Source of the DNA: Lentzea waywayandensis
GTDB taxonomy: Bacteria > Actinomycetota > Actinomycetes > Mycobacteriales > Pseudonocardiaceae
Direction of reading: 5' to 3'
DNA length: 64,000 nucleotides
Assembly (NCBI RefSeq): GCF_900115955.1
Contig: NZ_FOYL01000003.1
Location: forward strand, 591,117 to 655,116
Each line of letters opens with the position of its first letter. The stretch's first letter is position 1. The translations under genes were made by a program, and so were the position numbers. Below the pieces are notes generated by a model, which did no database searches, was not told the DNA's origin, and saw only the letters and a program-made list of their open reading frames with translations. Shown in pieces: positions 24,015 to 32,831 of this stretch.

Positions 24015-24732
24015 CGTTCACCACGTGCACTGTCTTGTGATCTGCTGAGCCCGACTTGGGACAGCTTGCCGGTAGTGGCGTGAACCTGACCGTTCCTTCG
24101 TTGTCCGCAGGCATGCCCCGGAGCGCTGCGCTGCAAGTCTCGGAAGCGCGGATCACCACGATCGGATACACGGTTCCGGGCTCGTCGCCCTCGTTGCCGA
24201 TCGGTGCGTTGTGGAACTGCCACTTTCCGGCGGAAATGTTGAGCGCATCTTCGTTGGTCTGATAGTAGTGGTCGTCCGTGGGGTCGAAGTCGAGGATCCA
24301 GATAAGATCATTTGTGCATGCGGTTCCGGAGAACGTGACTCCGCCGGAGGCGGAAATCCTGGTCATCTCGGCGGGACTGGCGACGGCAAAATTTCCAGTG
24401 CACGGCCCATTCCCGTGGGTGACCGGTCCTGACGTCGTCACAACCTTCGCGGAGGAGTTGGGCTTCGTCGTCCGGGAGGCCGCAGGCGACGCCGTCGTGC
24501 CCGTTCCCGATGTGCTCGTTGACGTTGCGGTCGTGTCCTCGGTAGTTGCCCCGGAGGAGGACGGCGATGTCGTGGCGGTCAACAGGACGTTTGTGCTCGG
24601 CGGATCCCGGGTCGGGTCGCCCGCGAGGAAAGCAATGGCCAGAAAGGTGGCCAAAAGCCCTCCGAGAACTGCGATCACCACCGCCGCGATCTTCCTCGTG
24701 CGAAGATTCTCGCCGTGCTGGCCGGTGGGCAT
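24004..24732 (-). CDS. single-pass membrane protein, paralogue A of the three-gene operon
   Basis: A 242-aa protein starting at the ATG at 24732 after GAAGGGA. A short cytosolic segment (MPTGQHGENLRTRK) precedes one transmembrane helix (IAAVVIAVLGGLLATFLAIA). A low-complexity Ser/Thr linker of about 65 residues (TTATSTSTSGTGTTA) follows, then the extracellular domain shared with paralogue B (ISASGGVTFSGTACTNDLIW). The linker suits crossing the cell wall. First gene of the operon; the promoter should lie in the 219 nt between it and the DUF2252 gene. The family is not recognised. Confidence 0.65.
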   Translation of the reverse strand: MPTGQHGENLRTRKIAAVVIAVLGGLLATFLAIAFLAGDPTRDPPSTNVLLTATTSPSSSGATTEDTTATSTSTSGTGTTASPAASRTTKPNSSAKVVTTSGPVTHGNGPCTGNFAVASPAEMTRISASGGVTFSGTACTNDLIWILDFDPTDDHYYQTNEDALNISAGKWQFHNAPIGNEGDEPGTVYPIVVIRASETCSAALRGMPADNEGTVRFTPLPASCPKSGSADHKTVHVVNDGP

Positions 24733-24951
24733 GAGAATCCCTTCTGCGCCGGGTGGACGACGTGTTCGCTCGACTAGTTCGAAACGTCGGCGTCGCTCAT
24801 TACCGGGCGCGTTCAGGTTCACTCGTTCAGATCAGCGCTATTCCAGGTGTTCAGTAAAATCCCCGCAAGTGTCGATCCCACGGGCTCATTCATCCGAGTC
24901 ACTGCGCTGGTGGATCCGGACTTGCCGGCCACGAACGTGCAGTTGGACAGG

Positions 24952-26262
24952 TCAGGCGGTCGAGCCCACGCCCTTGATCCGGCCGTCCCGGAACGCGTCC
25001 ACGAACAACCGGTGGTCCTCCCGAGTCTGCCGCGCGTAGTCGAGAGCGAACTCGACGATGGCGTCGGTGAAAGCCTCCTCGCGATCCCCGATGACCCCGG
25101 CGATGGCCTCCTCGCACTGGAAGTCGACGAGGGTCTGGGACGAGTCCGAGTCGGCCACGCAGTGCATCTTCGCGGTGGCGCGGCCCAGATAGCCGAGCAC
25201 GGGCAGCATGTCGGCGGGCTCGGTGAGGTCCGACCAGTCGAGGTCGGCCTCGTAGGGGGAGAGTTCGGCGACGACGTAGCCGACGCCGTCGATCTCGGTG
25301 TGGCCGAGCCACGGGTCGGCGTGGGCCTGCAGGGCTCGCTGCGAGACGGCGGTGCGGTGGCCGTGGTCGGTGAAGTACTCGCGGATCCGGGTGTCGGCGA
25401 CGATTCGGCTGGGGGCGGCGATGTTGGCCTGCTTCATCGACAGCACGACGTCGTTCTCCAACGCCTGTGAGCGGCCCTCGACCAGGATGTTGTAGGCGTG
25501 CAGGCCGGCCGAGCCGATGCCGAACCCGCTGCGGCCCACCACGTCCTTGACGGCGTAGGTGCGGCTCGACGCGCGTTTGCCGGTCGGGATGGTGTCCAGG
25601 TAGGACGCGAAGGCGCGGGCGACGGACTCCAGCACGTCGGACGACAGTTCGTGGGTGCCTTCGCGGTCGCGGCGGAAGCGGCGTTCGTAGTCGACGATCG
25701 TGGTCTTGTCGTCCAGCAGGCCGATCCGGGTGGCCAGGCGGGCTCGTTGCAGGACGCGGTGCAGGGCGCCCTCGGTGCTGTCCAGGCGCAGGCTGAAGAG
25801 CTCGTCGTCCGGGTGCTCGACGAACGTGCGGACCTGGGCGACGTAGGCGGCGACGTAGGTGCGGATCAGCTCGGTGATCGCGCTGTCGGGGAGTGCCTTG
25901 CGCCAGCCGAGCAGGGCCATCGAGGCGGCGAAGCGGCGGAGGTCCCACGTGAACGCGCCGAGGTACGCCTCGTCGAAGTCGTTGACGTCGAACACCAGGG
26001 TGCCTTCGGAGTCCATGTAGGTGCCGAAGTTCTGCGCGTGCAGGTCGCCCTGGATCCAGATGCGACTGGTGCGTTCGTCGATCCACTCGTCGGGCAGCTC
26101 GGCCATGTCGGCGTAGAACAGGCAGGCGCTGCCCCGGTAGAACGTGAACGGTTCGGCCGCCATCTTGCGGAACTTGTGCCGGAACGCGGCCGGGTCGGCG
26201 GCCATCAGGCCCGCGAAGGCCTCCTCCAGCACGCTCACGATGCGGTCGCCGCGATCAGTCAT
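24952..26262 (-). CDS. DUF2252 family protein
   Basis: A 436-aa cytosolic protein of DUF2252, an uncharacterised family with a kinase-like (APH-related) fold. Conserved segments are FTFYRGSACLFYADMAELPD, IWIQGDLHAQNFGTYMDSEG with its Gly-Asp-x-His-x-x-Asn loop, and VFDVNDFDEAYLGAFTWDLR, which resemble the catalytic and metal-binding loops of aminoglycoside/choline kinases. The start taken is MTDRGDRIVSVLEEAFAG at 26262; an upstream in-frame start exists five codons earlier. Neither has a clear ribosome site. The phosphoacceptor, if any, is unknown. Confidence 0.82.
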   Translation of the reverse strand: MTDRGDRIVSVLEEAFAGLMAADPAAFRHKFRKMAAEPFTFYRGSACLFYADMAELPDEWIDERTSRIWIQGDLHAQNFGTYMDSEGTLVFDVNDFDEAYLGAFTWDLRRFAASMALLGWRKALPDSAITELIRTYVAAYVAQVRTFVEHPDDELFSLRLDSTEGALHRVLQRARLATRIGLLDDKTTIVDYERRFRRDREGTHELSSDVLESVARAFASYLDTIPTGKRASSRTYAVKDVVGRSGFGIGSAGLHAYNILVEGRSQALENDVVLSMKQANIAAPSRIVADTRIREYFTDHGHRTAVSQRALQAHADPWLGHTEIDGVGYVVAELSPYEADLDWSDLTEPADMLPVLGYLGRATAKMHCVADSDSSQTLVDFQCEEAIAGVIGDREEAFTDAIVEFALDYARQTREDHRLFVDAFRDGRIKGVGSTA

Positions 26263-26418
26263 GGTGCATACCAGCACGTGAATGTCCGCGAGAGAAGTCG
26301 GGCGCGCGCAAATTTCGCCGGCAGTTCGGTCCGAGTTGGCCGCGGAACCTGGCCAAACCGGAGGAGCGAGCAGGAATCGAGAAGCCCGCGCGAGGACGCC
26401 ACGCCTAACGTCGCAGGC

Positions 26419-26538
26419 ATGTGCTTCATGTTCGGTGCGAGCGAGGAACAGCGGCGTCGCGTGCTCGCGGACGAAGCGAGCCGCGAGGAGGAGGTACCTG
26501 TCAGCGTTCCCGTGGCCGAAGACTGGTCGCGGGACTAG
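26419..26538 (+). CDS. 39-aa leaderless small ORF
   Basis: A 39-codon ORF starting MCFMFGASEEQRRRVLADEA and ending in VAEDWSRD, highly charged in the middle. There is no Shine-Dalgarno sequence, but TAACGT (26406-26411) lies exactly 7 nt before the ATG, the spacing of actinobacterial leaderless promoters. It sits in the divergent region between the DUF2252 and extensin-like genes. Coding status is uncertain. Confidence 0.35.
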   Translation: MCFMFGASEEQRRRVLADEASREEEVPVSVPVAEDWSRD

Positions 26539-26544
26539 GGATCG

Positions 26545-26579
26545 CGTTCATGTCCGGGGCAAGACTCCGGACATGAACG
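26545..26579. promoter_or_regulatory. 13-bp perfect inverted repeat overlapping the start of the extensin-like gene
   Basis: CGTTCATGTCCGG (26545-26557) and CCGGACATGAACG (26567-26579) form a perfect dyad with a 9-nt loop. The right arm contains the ATG at 26573. As RNA it would sequester that start; as DNA it could be an operator. Either way it lies at the translation start rather than at the 3' end of a transcript. Confidence 0.5.
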
Positions 26580-27352
26580 GATCGATGTCGCGCCGGAGCA
26601 TTCTCGCCGCGGGTGTGGCGGGCTCAGCGGCGGTTCTGCTCGGCACCGGGAGCGCCTCCGCGGCGACCCTCGTCACCCAGAGCGAGATCAACTCGCAGCC
26701 GACCTTCTACGAGGTGAACGGCGCCGCGTCGTCGTTCCGCTACGAGCCGGCGTTCTACGCCCGGCTGGAGACCTGGCACGTCCACTGGCGGAACTGGACG
26801 CCGTACCACTGGACCGCGCCGCACAAGATCTACTCCTACGGCGCCTACGTGAACAAGTCCGGCATGCACGGCGAGGGCAGGGCGTTCGACCTCGCGCGCA
26901 TGCTCATCACGAACCGCGACACGGGGGCGACGTTCACCGCCTTCAACGGCCGGTACGACCAGTGGAAGAGCTCCACCGGCGACGCCCTGCGCACCGCCCG
27001 GATCCGGTACTGGGGAACGATGGCGTCCCTGCACTACCACTTCCGGCACGTCATCTCGTACCTGGACAACGCGGAACACCACAACCACGCCCACATCGAC
27101 AACGCGATCTCGGGCAGCGGCGACTCCAGTTTCAACACCGGCTCGGCGACCCAGACGTACTTCGTCCAGGCCGCCTGCCAGTACATCTGGGGCATCTCGA
27201 CCGGCATCGACGGCGACTGGGGCCCGCAGACGCAGCAGAACTCCTCCACCGCGCTCGCTCGCGCCGGCTCAGACGGCGTCATCACCACCCAGAGCCGCTG
27301 GCTCGCCTTCTGCAAGGCCAGCGCGCAGCAGGCCTGGGCGCTGGTGCCCTGA
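26573..27352 (+). CDS. secreted extensin-like/M15-type peptidoglycan hydrolase fold protein (Tat signal)
   Basis: A 259-aa exported protein with a twin-arginine signal (SRRSILAAGVAGSAAVLLG, cleavage near ASA-A). The start may be the ATG at 26573, or at 26585, which is 12 nt on and outside the hairpin at 26545-26579. The catalytic-type domain contains KSGMHGEGRAFDLARM and DNAEHHNHAHIDNAI, whose His/Asp/His pattern fits zinc ligands of extensin-like or D,D-carboxypeptidase (M15) folds. The C-terminal 70 residues (YFVQAACQYIWGISTGIDGD) resemble a peptidoglycan-binding repeat. It probably trims or binds cell wall. Confidence 0.75.
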   Translation: MNGSMSRRSILAAGVAGSAAVLLGTGSASAATLVTQSEINSQPTFYEVNGAASSFRYEPAFYARLETWHVHWRNWTPYHWTAPHKIYSYGAYVNKSGMHGEGRAFDLARMLITNRDTGATFTAFNGRYDQWKSSTGDALRTARIRYWGTMASLHYHFRHVISYLDNAEHHNHAHIDNAISGSGDSSFNTGSATQTYFVQAACQYIWGISTGIDGDWGPQTQQNSSTALARAGSDGVITTQSRWLAFCKASAQQAWALVP

Positions 27353-27354
27353 CC

Positions 27355-29409
27355 TCACGCACGGCACTCCAGCAGCTCCAGGCCGGATCCGCCGCCATAG
27401 GCGCTCGGGTCCACTGTGGAGCAGTGCGCGGTGATCCACTCCTGGCGGCCGTTGTCGCCGCGGCCGCCAGGACCGCGACCGCCCATCTGGTCGCCGGCGC
27501 CGAGCACGAACTTGAGCCTGCCCTCGGCGACCCACGACTGAAGCTGGTCGACCGACGGCGCGTTGTCCGAGCCGGAGAACCCGCCCATGCCGATCACGAC
27601 CTCGTCGGAGCCCATGATGAACGGCGACGCCATCTGCGCCGAACCGGCGACCGCGAGGGTGATCTCCGCGCCGTTGCCGTTCTTCTTGGCGTAGTCGAGG
27701 ACCCGCTTCTGCTCGTCGGTGAGCGTGGTCTGGCCACCAGGGCCGCCCATCATCGGTCCCCGATTTCCCCGGCCGTTGGGTGGCTGCGCCCCGTTGGGCA
27801 GCTGCGTGCCGTTCGGTGGCTGCACCCCGTTGGGCGGTTGCTGCCCGTTGCGGAAGATCTGGAAGCCGCCGTTACCGCGCTCGTTCGGCCCGGCAGCGGG
27901 CATCACGCCGTTGGAGCTGGCTGTCGCCGCGACGGCGGTCGACCACACGGCGGGTACCAGCAGCACCGCGACCACCGCGGCCACCAGACCGGCCCGGCGC
28001 AGGCCGACGAGCAGCACCACGACCGCGACCGCCGCGACCCCGAGCACCGCCCACCGCGCCCAGCCGTGGAACGACGTGTCCCGCGAGACCAGGACGAACG
28101 CCCACCCGGCCGTGATCGCGACCGAGAGCGGCAGCAGGAAGCGCACGAAGCTCTTGGCACGCCAGAACATCACGATCCCGGCGGCGCTGATCGCCGCGAC
28201 GGCCGGCGCGAGCATCGTCGTGTAGTACGGGTGGAAGATGCCCTGCGCGAGGCTGAACACCAGCGCCGTGACCAACAGCCAGCTGCCCCACATGAACCAG
28301 CCCGCGCGTTCGGCCGGAACACCCGGAACGCCGCGTCGCCACCGCAGCACGCCCGCCACCGCCACGGTGCCCAGGACCAGCAGGCACAACGGCAGCAGCC
28401 ACGAGATCTGCCCGCCGACCGAGGCGTCGAACATGCGCGTGATGCCGGGCTGGCCGCCGAACATCGCACCTCCGCCGGGACCGCCGAACTCCATCGGTCC
28501 CTGACCGGTGGGCATCTGGCCGGAAGGCAGCTGACCGGGCGACATGCCCTCACTGCCCGGGTTGCCGTCCCCGCCGAAGACCCGCCCCAGGCCGTTGTAC
28601 CCGATGATCAGGTCCCACGCGCCGCCGTCCGTGCTCCCGCCGATGTACGGCTTGGAACCCGGCCACCACGCGTGCAGCGCCACCCACCAGAACGACGACG
28701 CCACCAGCACGCCGCCGGCCGCCAGCAGGTCGAGGATCCGGCGCTTCACGGGAGCCGATGTCCCCACCAGGTAGGCCAGCGCGAACCCCGGCAAGACGAT
28801 CCACGCCTGGAGCATCTTGGTCAGGAACCCGCAGCCGATGAAGAAAGCGCACCACAGCAACCACTTCGTGCGCGGACGGCTCTCGGCGGACTGAACCGAC
28901 CGAGTGAAGGCGTACGCGGAAGCGACGAGAAGCAACACCAGCAACGTGTCCGGGTTGTTGTCGCGGTTGATCGCCACGGTGATCGGCGTCAGCGCGAGGA
29001 TCAGCGCGGCGAGCAGCGCCACCTTCTCGTCGGCCCACAGCCGGACGGTGCGGTGCAACAGGAACACCGCCGCCACACCCTCGATCACCTGCGGCAGCAA
29101 CACCGCCCAGCCGTGGAACCCGAAGATCCACACGGCGATCGCCTGCGGCCACAACGACATCGGCGGCTTGTCGACCGTCACCACGCCGGCCGGGTCGAAC
29201 GAGCCGAACAGGAAGTTGCCCAACGACGTCGACATCGCTTTCGCCGCCGCCGCGTAGTACGAGTTGCCGACCTGTCCGGCGCCGATCGCCCACACGTACA
29301 GCGCACCGGCCAGCACGCAGATCGCCACGAGAGCCCAGGCGGGCCAACGGGGAGAACGCGAGACGGTCGGCACGTCGGCAGGGGCGGCCACTTCGGCCGT
29401 GGCGGTCAT
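27355..29409 (-). CDS. GT39/ArnT-like membrane glycosyltransferase
   Basis: A 684-aa polytopic protein with more than ten transmembrane helices. It resembles dolichyl/polyprenyl-phosphate-sugar mannosyltransferases (PMT/ArnT fold). The first loop carries the catalytic acidic pattern GNSYYAAAAKAMS and FGSFDPAGVVTVDKPPMSLW, and a second loop has NRDNNPDTLL. The large extracellular loop at about 280-320 is Gly/Pro/Met-rich, and a Pro-Asn-Gly repeat region (PPNGTQLPNGAQPPNG) lies near residue 560. The C-terminal domain is extracytosolic. It probably transfers a sugar to a lipid or protein at the outer membrane face. It overlaps the GT2-GtrA gene by ATGA, so the pair works together. Confidence 0.85.
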   Translation of the reverse strand: MTATAEVAAPADVPTVSRSPRWPAWALVAICVLAGALYVWAIGAGQVGNSYYAAAAKAMSTSLGNFLFGSFDPAGVVTVDKPPMSLWPQAIAVWIFGFHGWAVLLPQVIEGVAAVFLLHRTVRLWADEKVALLAALILALTPITVAINRDNNPDTLLVLLLVASAYAFTRSVQSAESRPRTKWLLWCAFFIGCGFLTKMLQAWIVLPGFALAYLVGTSAPVKRRILDLLAAGGVLVASSFWWVALHAWWPGSKPYIGGSTDGGAWDLIIGYNGLGRVFGGDGNPGSEGMSPGQLPSGQMPTGQGPMEFGGPGGGAMFGGQPGITRMFDASVGGQISWLLPLCLLVLGTVAVAGVLRWRRGVPGVPAERAGWFMWGSWLLVTALVFSLAQGIFHPYYTTMLAPAVAAISAAGIVMFWRAKSFVRFLLPLSVAITAGWAFVLVSRDTSFHGWARWAVLGVAAVAVVVLLVGLRRAGLVAAVVAVLLVPAVWSTAVAATASSNGVMPAAGPNERGNGGFQIFRNGQQPPNGVQPPNGTQLPNGAQPPNGRGNRGPMMGGPGGQTTLTDEQKRVLDYAKKNGNGAEITLAVAGSAQMASPFIMGSDEVVIGMGGFSGSDNAPSVDQLQSWVAEGRLKFVLGAGDQMGGRGPGGRGDNGRQEWITAHCSTVDPSAYGGGSGLELLECRA

Positions 29410-30623
29410 GCCTGGTCCTTTCGGTTGTCCCGGCGGAACACCCAGCTCCGCAACAGGAAGAAGCGCCCCACCGTGCCCAGCGCGGAGGAGCCGAGCAGCA
29501 CCACCAGTTCAAGGGCGCGCGGTGGGTCAGGGGAGACCGCGGGCAAAATGAGCAGCGCGGCCGAGGTGAACGCGTAATAGAGCCCGAACACCACGAAGCC
29601 CTGCAGATGTGTCTTGCCGCGGGCGGTGTTGCGGGCCGTGAAGGTGAAGCGCCGATTGGCCTCCGTGTTGAACAGGGTGGTGATGATCAAGGCGACCAGG
29701 TTGGCCACCAGTACCGGCCACCACAGCCGGAAGATGCCGTACAGAGCCAGGTTCGCCAGCGTGGAGAGCACGCCGATCACCGCGAACGACAACACCTGCC
29801 AGGAGAGCCCGCCCTCGCTGCGGCTCAGCACGGCGTCCGGGTGGATTGCACGGGGCTGAGGTCGTTGGGGCAGCCCGTTCACGCGAGCTGTGCCGTTGGC
29901 CTTCGCACGCGCCACGCGGATCAACCCCTTGATGTCGTCGATGGCGGTGCCGACGACGTCGACCCGGCTGTCCACGTCCTCGATCCAGTCGACCGGCACC
30001 TCGTGCACGCGCAAACCGTTGTGCTCGGCCAGAAGCAGCAGCTCGGTGTCGAAGAACCACGCCTCGTCGCGTGCCTGGCCGAGCAACGGCCGGACGACCT
30101 CGGTGCGCGCGGCCTTGAAGCCGCACTGGGCATCGCTGAACTTCGCGCCGTGCGTCAGTCTGATCAACGCGTTGTAGGCGCGCGACACCAGTTCCCGCCG
30201 CGGCCCGCGCACCGTGCGCGAACCCGGTGCCAGCCGTGAACCGATCGCCAGGTCCGAGTGGCCGTTGAGCAACGGCGCGACCAGCGGCAGCAACCCGTCC
30301 AGCCCGGTCGACAGATCGACGTCCATGTAGACGACGACCGAGGCCTCGCTGGAGCCCCACGACTCTCTGAGCGCCAGCCCGCGACCCTTGCGGTCGAGGT
30401 GGTGCACGCGCACCCGCTCGTACTTCTGCGCCAGGTCCCAGGCGACCTCCAGGGTCGAGTCCGTGCTCGCGTTGTCCACCACCACGATCGACCAGTCGAA
30501 CGGGAACTGCTCGCTCAGGAACGCGTGCAGCACCTCGACGCATCCGGGCAGCGCGCGTTCCTCGTTGTAGACGGGAATCATGATGTCCACCGTCGCCGTG
30601 GCCTGTGCAGTGCTCACCGCCAT
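29406..30623 (-). CDS. GT2 glycosyltransferase fused to GtrA-family membrane domain
   Basis: A 405-aa fusion. The start is the ATG at 30623 (MAVSTAQATATVDIMIPVYN), with a CGGAG ribosome site. Residues 10-240 are a GT2 polyprenyl-phosphate glycosyltransferase (dolichol-phosphate-mannose-synthase type) with VVVDNASTDSTLEVAWDLAQ and VVYMDVDLSTGLDGLLPLV (DxD). Residues 270-400 form a four-helix GtrA domain (FAVIGVLSTLANLALYGIF). Such fusions make the lipid-linked sugar and flip it, which supplies the GT39 enzyme encoded immediately downstream. The gene diverges from the two-component system across 151 nt. Confidence 0.88.
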   Translation of the reverse strand: MAVSTAQATATVDIMIPVYNEERALPGCVEVLHAFLSEQFPFDWSIVVVDNASTDSTLEVAWDLAQKYERVRVHHLDRKGRGLALRESWGSSEASVVVYMDVDLSTGLDGLLPLVAPLLNGHSDLAIGSRLAPGSRTVRGPRRELVSRAYNALIRLTHGAKFSDAQCGFKAARTEVVRPLLGQARDEAWFFDTELLLLAEHNGLRVHEVPVDWIEDVDSRVDVVGTAIDDIKGLIRVARAKANGTARVNGLPQRPQPRAIHPDAVLSRSEGGLSWQVLSFAVIGVLSTLANLALYGIFRLWWPVLVANLVALIITTLFNTEANRRFTFTARNTARGKTHLQGFVVFGLYYAFTSAALLILPAVSPDPPRALELVVLLGSSALGTVGRFFLLRSWVFRRDNRKDQA

Positions 30624-30774
30624 GTCATCTCCGTTCCACTGTGGACACAGCTGTGACCGTTGTGCAACCGAGCCTGCTGACGTTGTCGTGAGAACGTCCT
30701 TGGCTTCTGCTGAGAGAATCGTTAGAGCGCATACACACAGCTGGCTCACAGCGAGGAGCCCTACCGTCTTGCGC

Positions 30775-31440
30775 ATGCGACTGCTCGTGGTGGACGACGA
30801 CCCGGACGTGCGGGACAGTCTGCGGCGCAGCCTCGAGTTCGAGGGCTACGAGGTCACCACCGCCGCGGACGGAGCCGAGGCACTGGTCCGGCTCGCGGGC
30901 GCCGACCTGGCGATTCTCGACCTGATGATGCCGAACCTCGACGGTTCGGAGGCCTGCCGCCGGTTGCGCGCGGCCGGGGAACGCCTGCCCGTGCTGATGC
31001 TCACCGCCCGCGACGCGCTGGGCGACCGGGTCACCGGGCTGGACGCCGGCGCCGACGACTACCTGGTCAAACCGTTCGCGCTGGAAGAACTGCTGGCCAG
31101 GGTCCGCGCGCTGCTCAAGCAGAACCGGCGGCGCGCGGCCCCGCGCACGCTCCAGTTCGCCGACCTGGGGATGGATTCGGACGCCCGCGAGGTCGTGCGC
31201 GGCGGCGAGTGGCTCGACCTGACCCCGACCGAGTTCGACCTGCTGGCGGTCTTCCTGGGCAACCCCGAGCGGTTGCTGACCAAGCAGCACCTCAAGCACG
31301 CCGTGTGGGGCAAGGACAACGGCACGAACAACCTCGACGTGTACATCGGCTACCTGCGGCGCAAGACCGAGGCCGGTGGCCGCGCCCGCCTGCTGCACAC
31401 CGTGCGCGGCATGGGTTTCATCCTGCGCGAGTCGCCATGA
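30775..31440 (+). CDS. OmpR/PhoB-family response regulator
   Basis: A 221-aa response regulator. The receiver domain has RLLVVDDDPDVRDSL (acidic pocket), the phosphoacceptor Asp in LAILDLMMPNLDG and the Lys of DDYLVKPFALEEL. The C-terminal OmpR winged helix includes LDLTPTEFDLLAVFLGNPER and VDVYIGYLRRK-like NNLDVYIGYLRRKTEAGG. It is closest in style to mycobacterial MprA. Its stop overlaps the kinase start as ATGA. CACAGCTG occurs twice in the divergent region (30646-30653 within a CACAGCTGTG palindrome, and 30736-30743), a candidate binding site and a hint that it controls the flanking glycosyltransferases. The ATG has no close ribosome site. Confidence 0.9.
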   Translation: MRLLVVDDDPDVRDSLRRSLEFEGYEVTTAADGAEALVRLAGADLAILDLMMPNLDGSEACRRLRAAGERLPVLMLTARDALGDRVTGLDAGADDYLVKPFALEELLARVRALLKQNRRRAAPRTLQFADLGMDSDAREVVRGGEWLDLTPTEFDLLAVFLGNPERLLTKQHLKHAVWGKDNGTNNLDVYIGYLRRKTEAGGRARLLHTVRGMGFILRESP

Positions 31441-32780
31441 GCCGTCCGGTCCTGCTGCGCGGCAAACTCGCGCTGATCACCGCGTGCGTCGTGGCGGTCG
31501 CGATCGCCGGGATCAGCGTCGTCACCTGGCTCGCCACCGAGCACAACCTGCGTTCGCAGCTCGACAAGTCGTTGCTCGCGAGCGTGCCACCGCGGATCGG
31601 CCAGCCGCTGGAACCGGGGGAACGGCGCGAGTTCAAGATCCGTTGCGACCAGGGCGTTCCGACCGAGGGACTGCAACAGGTCCTGCAGGGCATCCAGACC
31701 CTGAACGCCGACGGCAGCACCTGTGCGCCGCCCGGCGTCGACCCGGTGGTCAACGTCGCCGGCGACTTCGTGACGACACCGACGTTCCGCGACGGCATCA
31801 CCCAGTCCGGCGCCGAGGCACGCGTTCTCCTGCAACCGATGGACACCGGCGAGGTGCTGATCCTGAGCCGCAGCACGGCCGAGATCGACACCACGCTGAC
31901 CACGCTGGGCGGTGTCCTGGTGGCCGTCTCGATCCTCGGCGCGCTGCTCGTGGCCGGCACCGGGCTCTGGCTGACCCGCCGCGCCCTGGCCCCGATGGAA
32001 CGCCTCACCGAGACCGCCGAGCACATCGCGCGCACCCAGGACCTGACGACCGAGATCACCGTCGACGGCCAGGACGAGGTGGGCCGCCTGGGCCGCGCCT
32101 TCACGGCGATGACCGCCGCACTGGCCGAGTCCCGTCGCCGCCAGAAGGATCTGGTCAACGATGCCGCGCACGAGCTGCGCACCCCGTTGACCAGCCTGCG
32201 CACCAACATCGACCTGCTGGTGCGCAGCGAACGAACGGGCCGCGCCCTGCCTCAGCGCGCCGAGGTCCTCGACCGGCTCCAGGCCCAGAGCCAGGAGTTC
32301 GGCGACCTCGTCACCGAACTGGTCGTGCTCGCCCGCGACGAACACGAACTGGCCAGCGAACACGTCGACGTGGCCACGGTGATCGACCGGGCCGTCGAAC
32401 GCGCCCGCAGCCGCGCCCACGACCACCTCTTCGACGTCGATCGCGCCGGCTGGTCGGTCGTCGGCGACGCGAACGCGCTGGAACGCAGCGTGCTCAACCT
32501 GCTCGACAACGCGGTGAAGTTCTCACCGGCCAGTTCCACGATCACCGTCCGGTCGAAGCCGGGCTGGCTCACCGTCAGCGACGAGGGACCGGGAGTGCCG
32601 TTCGAGCACCGGAACTCGGCGTTCGAACGGTTCTGGCGCGCGCCCGACGCCCGCGGCCTGCCCGGATCCGGTCTGGGACTGGCGATCGTGGCGGACGTCG
32701 TGGCCGTGCACGGCGGCAGCGTGCGGTTCGTGCCGAGGCCGCGCGGTGCGTCCGTGCGAATCGACCTGCCCGCCAACTGA
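31437..32780 (+). CDS. sensor histidine kinase (MprB-like)
   Basis: A 447-aa membrane kinase. The first transmembrane helix (LALITACVVAVAIAGISVVT) is followed by an extracellular sensor of about 125 residues. The second helix (VLVAVSILGALLVAGTGLWL) leads to a HAMP linker, then HisKA with the phosphoacceptor His in VNDAAHELRTPLTSLRTNID. The HATPase domain carries N (LLDNAVKFSP), G1 (VSDEGPGVPF) and G2 (GSGLGLAIV) boxes. It is translationally coupled to the response regulator. The stimulus is likely envelope-related, by analogy with MprB; this is not demonstrated. Confidence 0.9.
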   Translation: MSRPVLLRGKLALITACVVAVAIAGISVVTWLATEHNLRSQLDKSLLASVPPRIGQPLEPGERREFKIRCDQGVPTEGLQQVLQGIQTLNADGSTCAPPGVDPVVNVAGDFVTTPTFRDGITQSGAEARVLLQPMDTGEVLILSRSTAEIDTTLTTLGGVLVAVSILGALLVAGTGLWLTRRALAPMERLTETAEHIARTQDLTTEITVDGQDEVGRLGRAFTAMTAALAESRRRQKDLVNDAAHELRTPLTSLRTNIDLLVRSERTGRALPQRAEVLDRLQAQSQEFGDLVTELVVLARDEHELASEHVDVATVIDRAVERARSRAHDHLFDVDRAGWSVVGDANALERSVLNLLDNAVKFSPASSTITVRSKPGWLTVSDEGPGVPFEHRNSAFERFWRAPDARGLPGSGLGLAIVADVVAVHGGSVRFVPRPRGASVRIDLPAN

Positions 32781-32831
32781 TCAGACGATCGGCGCTGGTT
32801 CGCACGGGTCGCTCTGCACCACGGTGGTGGT

